A stretch of DNA of 33,722 nucleotides, taken from a virus. The notes under the pieces are model-generated. The model did no database searches. It had not been told where the DNA came from and saw only the letters and a program-made list of their open reading frames with translations. The stretch is taken from positions 1 through 33,722 of IMG/VR virus record IMGVR_UViG_3300042987_002388. One strand, 5' to 3'. A program made the translations under genes and the position numbers. This document shows positions 7,066 through 12,632 of this stretch, piece after piece; position 1 is the first letter of the stretch, and every line of letters starts with the position of its first letter.

Positions 7066-7225
7066 TTGTTATGTCATCTATAATGTGGTTAATGATGTCT
7101 TGATTGTTATCAGAGATAATACTGTCTCTAATCAGTTGATTAATTACATAAGTGTACTCATGTGTAGATACATAGTATTCACGACCATCAATTACGATGA
7201 TCTCTTTGTAAGTAACTTCTTTCAT
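7055..7225 (-). CDS. small protein overlapping both neighbours
   Basis: A 56-residue frame starting at ATG 7223-7225, inside the stop of the upstream gene (ATGA), and ending 11 bases inside the next gene. It begins MKEVTYKEIIVIDGREYYVS and is rich in Ile, Asp and Asn. Exact fit between two genes that otherwise leave a 156-base gap, plus the ATGA junction, argues that it is real. Function is unknown. Confidence 0.72.
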   Translation of the reverse strand: MKEVTYKEIIVIDGREYYVSTHEYTYVINQLIRDSIISDNNQDIINHIIDDITNDN

Positions 7226-7425
7226 TGGAGTTCATCAGGCAGGAGTTGTTGAAACTCATCATCTTCCATATTTGTCATTACAAACTTTTGTCCATCGGGG
7301 GAGATAAATCCCCCGATGAAACCAATACCATTCTTATCTGCTGATTCTTTCATGCGTGCAACAAGTCGCATCGCAGCCAGCCGTTGCTGGTCAATGGAAT
7401 CAGGAATGCGAAGTTCGTCAGACAT
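7222..7425 (-). CDS. hypothetical small protein
   Basis: A 67-residue protein: MSDELRIPDSIDQQRLAAMR, a helix, then NGIGFIGGFISPDGQKFVMT, a beta hairpin, and an acidic end. The GFISPDG-x-K-F segment suggests a compact alpha/beta domain. It is first in a run of five overlapping genes down to 6398. The leader (CAACTTTCAACTTAACTACA ...) is C/A-rich with no Shine-Dalgarno motif. Confidence 0.72.
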   Translation of the reverse strand: MSDELRIPDSIDQQRLAAMRLVARMKESADKNGIGFIGGFISPDGQKFVMTNMEDDEFQQLLPDELQ

Positions 7426-7475
7426 TTGATGTGTGATTGTAGTTAAGTTGAAAGTTGACTTAAGACCTGGTCAGT

Positions 7476-7502
7476 CTACCCCGGATGTCAAGTCCAGGGT
7501 AG
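7476..7502 (-). other. stem-loop in an inter-gene spacer
   Basis: CTACCC and GGGTAG pair, with an inner GGA/TCC pair around a 7-nt loop. On the leftward strand the core GGACTTGACATCC resembles the second hairpin of the spacers at 11-12 kb (GGACTTCACATCC). No U-tract. Confidence 0.5.
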
Positions 7503-7548
7503 ATCTACAGATTCTCTTAATGTTTCGTTATGTTGATTGTGGTGAGTT

Positions 7549-7836
7549 TCAGTTGTGTAGTTCTTGATGCTGTTGCCATGCAGCAGTGTGCATTTCGCCA
7601 GCAGTCATAGGTGGTTCACCTGGTTCATTAGGCGTTGGATCATAGTCAATCTCACCTTCCAAGATTGCAATAGCTTCTTCTATTGCATTGTGTGTATTGC
7701 AGGTGAGATGTTGATCCATCATGTGACGTTTGTCCTCACGATTAATGACTGCGTGTAGTTGTTGAACAATGAGATTGAGTTGATGGTACTCATTGTTAGT
7801 CCATGTAATCTCTGGGGACTTCTGTTGTTGATTCAT
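7549..7836 (-). CDS. hypothetical protein
   Basis: A 95-residue protein starting at ATG 7834-7836 (MNQQQKSPEITWTNNEYHQL), with a Gln/His-rich helical body and a PNEPGEPP linker near the C-terminus. The frame extends upstream to 8010, but that part runs through the promoter region of a divergent gene and looks non-coding. The leader (CATTCCACACACCAACC) has no Shine-Dalgarno motif. No family is recognised. Confidence 0.68.
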   Translation of the reverse strand: MNQQQKSPEITWTNNEYHQLNLIVQQLHAVINREDKRHMMDQHLTCNTHNAIEEAIAILEGEIDYDPTPNEPGEPPMTAGEMHTAAWQQHQELHN

Positions 7837-7950
7837 GGTTGGTGTGTGGAATGAATGGTTGGTATCTAATAGATATATAAGTGTGTTCCTGGTACTTGCT
7901 CGGGGGGTTTGGGGGGTAGGCCAGTAGTTATCTGGCAATACCTTGGATCT

Positions 7951-7956
7951 TATAAT
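7951..7956 (+). promoter_or_regulatory. possible -10 box (TATAAT) for the rightward island
   Basis: A perfect TATAAT lies 20 bases before the ATG of the rightward 64-aa gene, allowing a short leader of about 14 nt. The -35 position (7928-7933, TTATCT) is poor, so this is a candidate only. Confidence 0.4.
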
Positions 7957-7976
7957 GATTGAAATACGTTTATCAC

Positions 7977-8171
7977 ATGGAATTAGCAGGTAAATACAGT
8001 AAGCAAGCAACTGTTTCTGACGTGATTGCTTTAGCTAAAAGCTACGCACCTGGCAAGCAATTAGCTGCAGGAGATCCAGAAAGCGAATTGGTTGCAAGGC
8101 TAATACCTGCTGCCATGAATCTAGGATTAGATCCTGGCACTGTCGTGCAGAGTGTTGTAGGTAATAAATAG
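7977..8171 (+). CDS. small protein of a rightward island
   Basis: A 64-residue protein starting at ATG 7977 (MELAGKYSKQATVSDVIALA), all-helical in appearance, ending VVQSVVGNK and TAG. An upstream in-frame TTG is less likely because it falls on the -10 box. It is transcribed against its neighbours, together with the next gene. The style (Ala/Gly/Gln/Pro, AT-rich codons) is like the virion genes at the right of the window. Function is unknown. Confidence 0.65.
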   Translation: MELAGKYSKQATVSDVIALAKSYAPGKQLAAGDPESELVARLIPAAMNLGLDPGTVVQSVVGNK

Positions 8172-8180
8172 TGCATTCTC

Positions 8181-8199
8181 CATTCGCGAATAGCGAATG
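8181..8199. other. perfect stem-loop after a stop codon
   Basis: CATTCGC, loop GAATA, then GCGAATG: a 7-bp perfect stem 9 bases after the stop of the rightward 64-aa gene. There is no U-tract on either strand. It may limit readthrough or protect the mRNA end. Confidence 0.5.
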
Positions 8200-8267
8200 A
8201 TGCTACCGTTATATTAAGAAAACTTATATGTTGGATGGATTAAACTTGTTATAACAGGGTTGATTCC

Positions 8268-8699
8268 ATGCCAAACTTTGGTCAAAGATTAGCAGGTGCC
8301 TGGAAGCCAGGCGTTGAGAGTGCGTTATATGATGCACAGTTTAATAATCGGTTTGCACCACAAGAAGTACAGCAATTAGGAAATGTATTTCAATCTGTAC
8401 TTAACCGTGGTGCTTTACAGTTTAAAGATGATACGGGAACCGTAAGTTTAAACCCAAGTTCTGGACAACTAGAGTTGATGGGTAAAAACTTTGGTATAGG
8501 AATTGGAGCAAGAGATCCCTCTGCTCAATTACTGTTTAAGTTTGGTGGCAATCCAACAGATATAAAACCAAGTCAGTCTGTACTTGGATATGGAGGAGAC
8601 CGATATGATGTTCAGTCTCCTCTTAGTCTTGGACAACAGTTAAGAGATGAAGCTGTATATAATTACCAACAATCAAATCCCTATTGGTATAGGCCTTGA
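8268..8699 (+). CDS. hypothetical protein, virion-gene style
   Basis: A 143-residue protein beginning MPNFGQRLAGAWKPGVESAL. The middle (TVSLNPSSGQLELMGKNFGI, then GIGARDPSAQLLFKF) reads as consecutive beta strands; the end is Tyr/Gln-rich (YNYQQSNPYWYRP). No family is recognised. It sits in a rightward island with the 64-aa gene, flanked by leftward genes. A TATAAC 13 bases before the ATG is a weak -10 candidate. The composition resembles virion proteins further right, so it could be a displaced structural or late gene (inference). Confidence 0.68.
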   Translation: MPNFGQRLAGAWKPGVESALYDAQFNNRFAPQEVQQLGNVFQSVLNRGALQFKDDTGTVSLNPSSGQLELMGKNFGIGIGARDPSAQLLFKFGGNPTDIKPSQSVLGYGGDRYDVQSPLSLGQQLRDEAVYNYQQSNPYWYRP

Positions 8700-8748
8700 T
8701 CTTTGGTACATTTATAGAGTTGATTGTATTTAGTGCATTGGTACGTGT

Positions 8749-8822
8749 GCTGTTGTGTTTGATAAACAACAGCTTGATCTGACACATAAAGGACAGTACC
8801 TAAACCAAGGTATTGGCTTAGG
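8749..8822. terminator. two stem-loops between convergent genes
   Basis: GCTGTTG/CAACAGC (8749-8755 with 8767-8773) and a bipartite stem CCTAA-x-CCAA/TTGG-x-TTAGG (8799-8822) lie between the end of the rightward 143-aa gene and the end of the leftward 84-aa gene. The position fits bidirectional termination, but U-tracts are weak. The rest of 8700-8878 shows no gene. Confidence 0.45.
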
Positions 8823-8878
8823 CATATGATTGAACTGCACATCAGTTGAACCATAATGTAAATTTGAATACTTTGTGT

Positions 8879-9133
8879 TTATGTAGGATCAAGCATGATC
8901 CAGCCTGTGTAGTGACGGCTGCTTCGATCTACTCGCAGTAATCCATGTTCTTCCAGGCGTTCCAATGCCCTTAGATAATGATGTAACCTTGTTTGTTGAG
9001 AAGGAATCTTTGGTACAAAACAAGGTGAATTCTTGTTCTTCCTCTTGTGGTTGAGGAAGTAGAACCACAAGTTTCGTTGGTTGATTGTGAGTGTGATCTT
9101 TGGATCAATCTCTGGAATCACCAGTTTAGACAT
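8879..9133 (-). CDS. possible winged-helix protein
   Basis: An 84-residue basic protein starting MSKLVIPEIDPKITLTINQR. The second half, TRLHHYLRALERLEEHGLLR then VDRSSRHYTGWIMLD, has the helix followed by beta-wing seen in winged-helix replication or regulator domains (x-L-x-x-LE-x-x-GL-x-R-x-x-R). I started it at ATG 9131-9133; the longer frame overlaps the upstream genes. It is probably DNA-binding, but this is a fold-level guess. Confidence 0.6.
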   Translation of the reverse strand: MSKLVIPEIDPKITLTINQRNLWFYFLNHKRKNKNSPCFVPKIPSQQTRLHHYLRALERLEEHGLLRVDRSSRHYTGWIMLDPT

Positions 9134-9590
9134 TGAGTTCTTTAGCAATAGTGAGGACGCTCTTGCGGGTACGGCTGGGCGTACTCGTTGGAGAAGGTAA
9201 CAGACCATGCGTCCCAACCGAGGTTGTCACGCTGTGGTCCGTAAGCTTCTGTTGTTTCTGCTTCGAGCTTGATTGCTTCGCGGATGGCTTGCTTCTTGGA
9301 GAAGACGCAGATTGTTTTGAGGGGCCAACCTTCTTGGTAGTACCACCCACCTTCTTCTGGTCCACCGTACCTGCTGGTGCATTCGTGGAGACAGATGGTG
9401 GTTGGTTCTCGTCCTTCCCACTGGGTGTGAAGGTCGTATTGCTGGATCCAGCGACGAGCTGCTTGGCTTTTGGCAAATGAATGGTCATTAAACATTTGAT
9501 GCAGTCTCCAATGAGTGTGATTGCGATTGAGATGAAGACAATGCACAGGATGATTGGATCTTCATCCCATACATTCTTGGTTTCAGTCAT
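9126..9590 (-). CDS. membrane-anchored ORF overlapping the next gene in another frame
   Basis: A 154-codon frame starting MTETKNVWDEDP at ATG 9588-9590, inside the stop of the upstream gene (ATGACTGA), the usual junction here. Residues 12-33 form one hydrophobic segment (IILCIVFISIAITLIGDCI). From residue 33 on it lies over the 9142-9495 gene in another frame and becomes a low-complexity Ser/Thr/Lys/Gln/Pro chain without a fold. The N-terminal membrane part has good support from context; whether the long tail is translated usefully or is a by-product of overlap is open. Its TAA overlaps the next start. Confidence 0.5.
   Translation of the reverse strand: MTETKNVWDEDPIILCIVFISIAITLIGDCIKCLMTIHLPKAKQLVAGSSNTTFTPSGKDENQPPSVSTNAPAGTVDQKKVGGTTKKVGPSKQSASSPRSKPSAKQSSSKQKQQKLTDHSVTTSVGTHGLLPSPTSTPSRTRKSVLTIAKELNV
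9142..9495 (-). CDS. conserved phage-type protein (RYGGPEEGGWYYQ)
   Basis: A 117-residue protein, most likely starting at ATG 9493-9495 (MFNDHSFAKSQAARRWIQQY). The motif RYGGPEEGGWYYQEGWPL, followed by SKKQAIREAIKLEAE, reads as a compact alpha/beta domain; I recall similar strings in uncharacterised phage proteins. It ends 8 bases before the next start. Natural composition makes this the better coding frame of the two that overlap here. Function is unknown. Confidence 0.75.
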   Translation of the reverse strand: MFNDHSFAKSQAARRWIQQYDLHTQWEGREPTTICLHECTSRYGGPEEGGWYYQEGWPLKTICVFSKKQAIREAIKLEAETTEAYGPQRDNLGWDAWSVTFSNEYAQPYPQERPHYC

Positions 9591-9786
9591 GGTAGTCATG
9601 AGCATACCTCTCGTTGTAGTGGTCACATGCGTAGCGTTCTTCATTTGATATCTCATCATTGAAGACGCCTGTCCAACCGTCTTGTTCTGCCTCGCGCATG
9701 GCTTCTTCTAATTCGTATACACGATCAGCCATGGCATCGAGGTAATCAGCATTGCGTTGCTCATCAATGAAGCTTGGATCTCTCAT
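9583..9786 (-). CDS. hypothetical acidic protein
   Basis: A 67-residue acidic, helical protein (MRDPSFIDEQRNADYLDAMA, then DRVYELEEAMREAEQ) with a Tyr/His/Asp-rich end. It is the first gene of a four-gene leftward run down to 8879. The leader CACTCAATCTCAAATCAACC before ATG is C/A-rich and lacks a Shine-Dalgarno motif. Confidence 0.7.
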   Translation of the reverse strand: MRDPSFIDEQRNADYLDAMADRVYELEEAMREAEQDGWTGVFNDEISNEERYACDHYNERYAHDYHD

Positions 9787-9852
9787 GGTTGATTTGAGAT
9801 TGAGTGAGTGTGCGGTCTGCGTACATAGTACAGCAGTGTTCTGCGTTTATAG

Positions 9853-9913
9853 GATGCGCAGCCCCCTGGTACCTATATGGTATGCACATCTATGATGTGA
9901 TGCGCAGCCCCCT
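9853..9913. repeat. 15-bp direct repeat pair in an inter-gene spacer
   Basis: GATGCGCAGCCCCCT occurs at 9853-9867 and 9899-9913, 46 bases apart, in the 149-base gene-free spacer between the 9936-10340 gene and the 9583-9786 gene. Position and spacing suggest a protein-binding or promoter-associated site for the leftward run that starts at 9786. Confidence 0.55.
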
Positions 9914-9935
9914 AATAACTTAGATAACTTAAGTC

Positions 9936-10340
9936 TTATACCGTTACATGTTTCCATGCGATACCACGATGGATATTGGATACAGCACAGCCAGTAATCT
10001 GGTATGCCTTACCAATCTCTTGGTATGCATGAGTTCTACACCTGAAGTTGTTCATGATTGAATCATCTGCCAACATCAGTTTGATCTCACGAACCTGATC
10101 TTCGCTCAGCTTCGGAGTAGGACCACTGTACCGGAAGTGGGTAGTCCCAGTCGGCTTACCTCCACTGGAACTGGTGGTAGGGGGGAGTAAAGGGGACGTA
10201 TTGAATATGGAATTCTTGATCTGGAATCCCAGCGTCACTGAGGTTCCTTCTTTGACAACAGAGATTGTCACTCGACCATCTCTTGTAATAACAGAGACAT
10301 GGTCAGGATTTTGTACATCAAGTTGACTGAGGGCTTCCAT
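9936..10340 (-). CDS. HTH protein with N-terminal beta domain
   Basis: A 134-residue protein. The N-terminal half is beta-rich (HVSVITRDGRVTISVVKEG, then TSVTLGFQI), followed by a Ser/Thr/Pro/Gly linker. The C-terminal 55 residues form a helix-turn-helix: KLSEDQVREIKLMLADD, then YQEIGKAYQITGCAVSNIHR and GIAWKHV. The W-x-HV ending is shared with the zinc-ribbon/HTH protein at 1331-1678 and with HNH endonuclease tails, yet no nuclease domain is present. Likely sequence-specific DNA-binding. Confidence 0.75.
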   Translation of the reverse strand: MEALSQLDVQNPDHVSVITRDGRVTISVVKEGTSVTLGFQIKNSIFNTSPLLPPTTSSSGGKPTGTTHFRYSGPTPKLSEDQVREIKLMLADDSIMNNFRCRTHAYQEIGKAYQITGCAVSNIHRGIAWKHVTV

Positions 10341-10368
10341 GAGAATTGCTGAAGTCAGGTGAAGTGTA

Positions 10369-10398
10369 GCTAGGGCCTGCGAAAGCGCAAGCCCTAGC
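10369..10398. other. long stem-loop upstream of the HTH gene
   Basis: GCTAGGGC pairs with GCCCTAGC and an inner TGCG pairs with CGCA across a single mismatch, capped by AAAG. It lies 28 bases before the start of the 134-aa gene. No U-tract, so an RNA-level or attenuator role is as likely as termination. Confidence 0.55.
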
Positions 10399-10448
10399 CG
10401 TAGTGTGTGTGGTTACGTTAAGGCTTTAGAGGTGGGGGATCCAGGGGG

Positions 10449-10682
10449 CTACTGGATCGAGTGGGGCATGAAGTCAGTGTCTTCCAGGAGCTGCTTGATC
10501 GACAAGCAATCAGAAGCAATCTCCTCCCTGGTACATCCGTCCCAGTCGGCACTTTGATTTTCAATCACCTCTGCGCCTACATCCTCAAGTAGCCGGACGT
10601 AATGGTGCCAGCTTGTTACGTCAGCCCATACATGGGCATAACGACCGGATGCATCAGTAACCAAACCGATGAGTCGTGCCAT
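10449..10682 (-). CDS. hypothetical protein
   Basis: A 77-residue protein beginning MARLIGLVTDASGRYAHVWA, a beta hairpin followed by a helix (HHYVRLLEDVGAEVIENQSA) and an acidic helical end; the stop is TAG. Its start lies inside the end of the upstream membrane-protein gene by 29 bases. The upstream sequence is AAATTCAACATCAAACAACC, with no Shine-Dalgarno motif. Function is unknown. Confidence 0.7.
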   Translation of the reverse strand: MARLIGLVTDASGRYAHVWADVTSWHHYVRLLEDVGAEVIENQSADWDGCTREEIASDCLSIKQLLEDTDFMPHSIQ

Positions 10683-10869
10683 AATTCTGAGGTTGTTTGA
10701 TGTTGAATTTGAAGTTGGTAATGTCTACACCAACCATGGCTGCAGATGTCATTACCATGAGCAATGTCATTGCAATGAATGACAAGCACCCAATGTGAGG
10801 TGGTGTAGTTCTGCGGTAGCTATCGAGGTAAAGGTACTGGCCTTTACGGATGCGAGACATGTGCTTCAT
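10654..10869 (-). CDS. small single-span membrane protein
   Basis: A 71-residue protein starting MKHMSRIRKGQYLYLDSYRR. A basic N-terminus is followed by the PPHIGC turn and a hydrophobic span at about residues 27-47 (GCLSFIAMTLLMVMTSAAMV), then a polar tail. The positive-inside rule places the N-terminus in the cytoplasm. Start chosen because ATG overlaps the upstream stop (ATGA). The C-terminal tail overlaps the next gene by 29 bases. Function is unknown. Confidence 0.7.
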   Translation of the reverse strand: MKHMSRIRKGQYLYLDSYRRTTPPHIGCLSFIAMTLLMVMTSAAMVGVDITNFKFNIKQPQNYGTTHRFGY

Positions 10870-11141
10870 GCTACCTCCAGTATGTAACGCATCTGCACAT
10901 AATGATGATTCAGATGCAAAGGAAATGTATCTGTATGCAGATATTCGACCGGGTGCCAGGTGTCCGCAATCAGGACATCGCAACAGAGAGTGCAGTCTTC
11001 TATGTGTTTGCGTGCACCCTCAACGGTTTCGCACCAGTACATATGAACTATACCTGGTGTGAAAGAGAGATAGTAATCACCTGGTTTGATGTCTAGACGC
11101 TTGAGTGCAGCATCTATCATATTCTGGTCAATGATGACCAT
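10866..11141 (-). CDS. hypothetical protein
   Basis: A 91-residue protein starting MVIIDQNMIDAALKRLDIKP. The start at ATG 11139-11141 is preceded by AGGAG six bases away, one of the few clear Shine-Dalgarno motifs in the leftward block. The body (GDYYLSFTPGIVHMYWCETV, then a helix with HIEDCTLCCDVL) has three closely spaced Cys that could bind a metal, though no known finger pattern is complete. Function is unknown. Confidence 0.7.
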   Translation of the reverse strand: MVIIDQNMIDAALKRLDIKPGDYYLSFTPGIVHMYWCETVEGARKHIEDCTLCCDVLIADTWHPVEYLHTDTFPLHLNHHYVQMRYILEVA

Positions 11142-11168
11142 TTGATTCTCCTGAGATGTTGGGTGTAA

Positions 11169-11227
11169 GCAGGATGTTGAGTCCTGCAAGAAACCCTGTG
11201 CAATGACAGGGCTTGATGCAGAAGTCA
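11169..11227 (-). repeat. two-stem-loop spacer, copy A
   Basis: On the leftward strand, starting at the TGA of the 86-aa gene's frame end, the region carries the motif CTTCTGCATCAA. Reading plus coordinates, hairpin 1 is CCCTGT/ACAGGG (11194-11211) and hairpin 2 is GCAGGA/TCCTGC (11169-11187). The order and sequences match copies B-D. Hairpin 1 as transcribed leftward is followed in the spacer family by a short U-rich string (TTTCTT). Confidence 0.7.
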
Positions 11228-11485
11228 GATCATTTCCTGGAGTTGTTCCTTCTCCAGGATGATAGCTTCGTGATAATAGTTCTCCATCTCAAGGAGCATA
11301 TCCTTGATTTGAGTGGGAATACTACAAAGAATACGTGTGTCTCGATCTAACCAATACATGTATGAAGCATCGGTGTCAACGTCATACATGTTCCAGTGTT
11401 TCTGGAAATAAAGCCTTTCACCTCCATACCACGCAACGCGGTATTTGGTCTCAGCCGGTGGCTGATAGATCATTGCATGCGTCAT
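11225..11485 (-). CDS. hypothetical protein
   Basis: An 86-residue protein starting MTHAMIYQPPAETKYRVAWY. The first part (YRVAWYGGERLYFQKHWNMY) is beta-rich and aromatic; the second is a helix ending in LEMENYYHEAIILEKEQLQE. It is one of five short genes separated by the repeated two-hairpin spacer. No family is recognised. Confidence 0.7.
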   Translation of the reverse strand: MTHAMIYQPPAETKYRVAWYGGERLYFQKHWNMYDVDTDASYMYWLDRDTRILCSIPTQIKDMLLEMENYYHEAIILEKEQLQEMI

Positions 11486-11506
11486 GAAATTAAGCTGAAG
11501 TGAGTA

Positions 11507-11561
11507 GCAGACTTGAGGTCTGCAGAAACCCCTGGTTACCCAGGGGAAAGTGCAAACGTCA
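11507..11561 (-). repeat. two-stem-loop spacer, copy B
   Basis: Hairpin 1 CCCCTGG/CCAGGGG (11529-11546, 4-nt loop) and hairpin 2 GCAGAC/GTCTGC (11507-11523). Compared with copy A, the second stem has changed from GGA:TCC to GAC:GTC with pairing kept, a compensatory change. Leftward, hairpin 1 is followed by TTTCT. Confidence 0.7.
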
Positions 11562-11801
11562 GTAGTCCAGGTGTTGTTTCTCCCAACGTAGCAGATCTCG
11601 ATTGAGATCTACTTTACGTTGAAGAACTACAACAAAATGTTCTAAATCCTGGAACTGAACCATGCCATCTTGCCACTTGAAAAAGATTTCAAGTGCCGCT
11701 TGGCGTTCAGCTTCTAGTTCCTGATCAACCAGAGGAGAATCTCTGCGTGCCAGAAGTCTGGCGTCTTGAGTCAGGAGTTGTTCAACAGCTTTAGGAGTCA
11801 T
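11559..11801 (-). CDS. hypothetical coiled-coil-like protein
   Basis: An 80-residue charged, helical protein starting MTPKAVEQLLTQDARLLARR, with heptad-like spacing in AERQAALEIFFKWQDG and FVVVLQRKVDLNRDLLR. GGAG four bases before ATG 11799-11801 supports this start over the longer frame, which runs through the hairpin spacer. Function is unknown. Confidence 0.7.
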   Translation of the reverse strand: MTPKAVEQLLTQDARLLARRDSPLVDQELEAERQAALEIFFKWQDGMVQFQDLEHFVVVLQRKVDLNRDLLRWEKQHLDY

Positions 11802-11830
11802 GATCTCCAGTTGGTATTGAATTGAGCTAA

Positions 11831-11907
11831 CAGGATGTGAAGTCCTGCAGTAAACCCACCGTCCGATACGAATTCGTATCAAACGGAAGGGTTAAGTGCA
11901 GAAATCA
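11831..11907 (-). repeat. two-stem-loop spacer, copy C, with palindrome
   Basis: Hairpin 2 is CAGGA/TCCTG (11831-11847). Hairpin 1 is enlarged: AACCC/GGGTT (11853-11857 with 11889-11893) encloses CCGT/ACGG and the palindrome GATACGAATTCGTATC (11865-11880). Two positions that mismatch on the plus strand (C-A) become G-U pairs on the leftward transcript, so the structure is better formed in leftward RNA. Confidence 0.7.
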
Positions 11908-12099
11908 GAGATAAAGCTTATTGACACAGTAAAACTTTTCACCAAACAAATGGTGATTGATGTAAATAAGCTGATGTGTAGGCTTATCAATACAAGTGTG
12001 CTGCTGGTGTGCATTCACCATCTTGTTGGCGAACACAGCCAGCAGTAAACCTACACCAGAACCAAGGATAACCGTAAGACAAGGATTGATCTTCTCCAT
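11905..12099 (-). CDS. small single-span membrane protein
   Basis: A 64-residue protein starting MEKINPCLTVILGSGVGLLL, with a hydrophobic span at about residues 7-24 and a polar tail with two Cys (HTCIDKP and KFYCVN) and several His. I start it at ATG 12097-12099; the longer frame crosses the hairpin spacer. The leader CTTCAGTTCA has no Shine-Dalgarno motif. It sits beside two other membrane-anchored peptides with Cys/His tails. Confidence 0.65.
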   Translation of the reverse strand: MEKINPCLTVILGSGVGLLLAVFANKMVNAHQQHTCIDKPTHQLIYINHHLFGEKFYCVNKLYL

Positions 12100-12124
12100 T
12101 GAACTGAAGTAGAGGGTTGAGTAA

Positions 12125-12185
12125 ACAGGATGTGAAGTCCTGTAAGAAAAGCCCTGGTAACCCAAGGCTCTTGATACAGGAATCA
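12125..12185 (-). repeat. two-stem-loop spacer, copy D
   Basis: Hairpin 2 is ACAGGA/TCCTGT (12125-12143). Hairpin 1 is AGCC-C-TGG/CCA-A-GGCT (12150-12169), with the C-A mismatch becoming G-U on the leftward transcript. Leftward, hairpin 1 is followed by TTTTCTT. The 17-nt core of hairpin 2, CAGGACTTCACATCCTG, is identical to copy C. Confidence 0.7.
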
Positions 12186-12362
12186 CTCGACTGGATAACC
12201 GTTATCACGGCACCAGTCAACGTGAATAGTCTTGGCCTCCACGGGCCAATCATGAGTTCGGCACTGCTGCGCAGTAGCCTTGTCCAGATGGTTGATTGCA
12301 TTCTGGGCAAGGAAGCCCAGAGGAATTGCAAAACCAAGGGCGAAAGCGGAAAGCTTGTTCAT
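12183..12362 (-). CDS. membrane-anchored CRTHDWP peptide, copy 1
   Basis: A 59-residue protein starting MNKLSAFALGFAIPLGFLAQ: a hydrophobic anchor (residues 4-20) followed by HLDKATAQQCRTHDWPVEAK and IHVDWCRDNGYP. It is a paralogue of the next gene upstream: over the last 33 residues 23 are identical, including both Cys. Two conserved Cys suggest a disulfide or metal site outside the cytoplasm (inference). I recall similar small proteins in cyanophages. The leader TACTCAACTCAACTCAAC has a CTCAA repeat and no Shine-Dalgarno motif. Confidence 0.78.
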   Translation of the reverse strand: MNKLSAFALGFAIPLGFLAQNAINHLDKATAQQCRTHDWPVEAKTIHVDWCRDNGYPVE

Positions 12363-12382
12363 GTTGAGTTGAGTTGAGTAAA

Positions 12383-12446
12383 TGCCACGGGATTGTGGCA
12401 ATAACTGTGGGAGGGTTTGCACCTCCCAACCCGCTTTAACGGATCA
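12383..12446 (-). repeat. two-stem-loop spacer, copy E (diverged)
   Basis: The layout of copies A-D is kept with different stems: hairpin 1 GGGAGG/CCTCCC (12409-12427) and hairpin 2 TGCCAC/GTGGCA (12383-12400). The stem sequence is replaced but the two-hairpin architecture remains between a TGA stop and a C/A-rich leader. Confidence 0.6.
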
Positions 12447-12632
12447 GTTAGTTGGATAGTTGTTGTCTGCGCACCAGTCCATGTGGATCTGATGGGCTTG
12501 GGCTGGCCAATCGTGGGTTCGGCACTGCTTCGCAGTAGCCTTATCTAGTTGGCTGAGCATAAACTCTCCCACCACGAAGGAGAAGCTGAGCGTTATGCTG
12601 AACGCTGTGATGAGCATGTTACGTGTAAACAT
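12444..12632 (-). CDS. membrane-anchored CRTHDWP peptide, copy 2
   Basis: A 62-residue protein beginning MFTRNMLITAFSITLSFSFV: a hydrophobic span at about residues 6-24, then LDKATAKQCRTHDWPAQAHQ and IHMDWCADNNYP. Paralogue of the adjacent downstream gene. The anchors differ while the Cys-containing tail is conserved, pointing to selection on the exposed tail. The second Met (residue 6) is an alternative start. The leader is C/A-rich (CACACCAAGTTCAAC). Confidence 0.78.
   Translation of the reverse strand: MFTRNMLITAFSITLSFSFVVGEFMLSQLDKATAKQCRTHDWPAQAHQIHMDWCADNNYPTN

Noticed and set aside
9133-9480. 115-codon rightward frame
   Set aside because: Antisense to the conserved 117-aa gene; Cys/Phe/Val-rich product without a start context.
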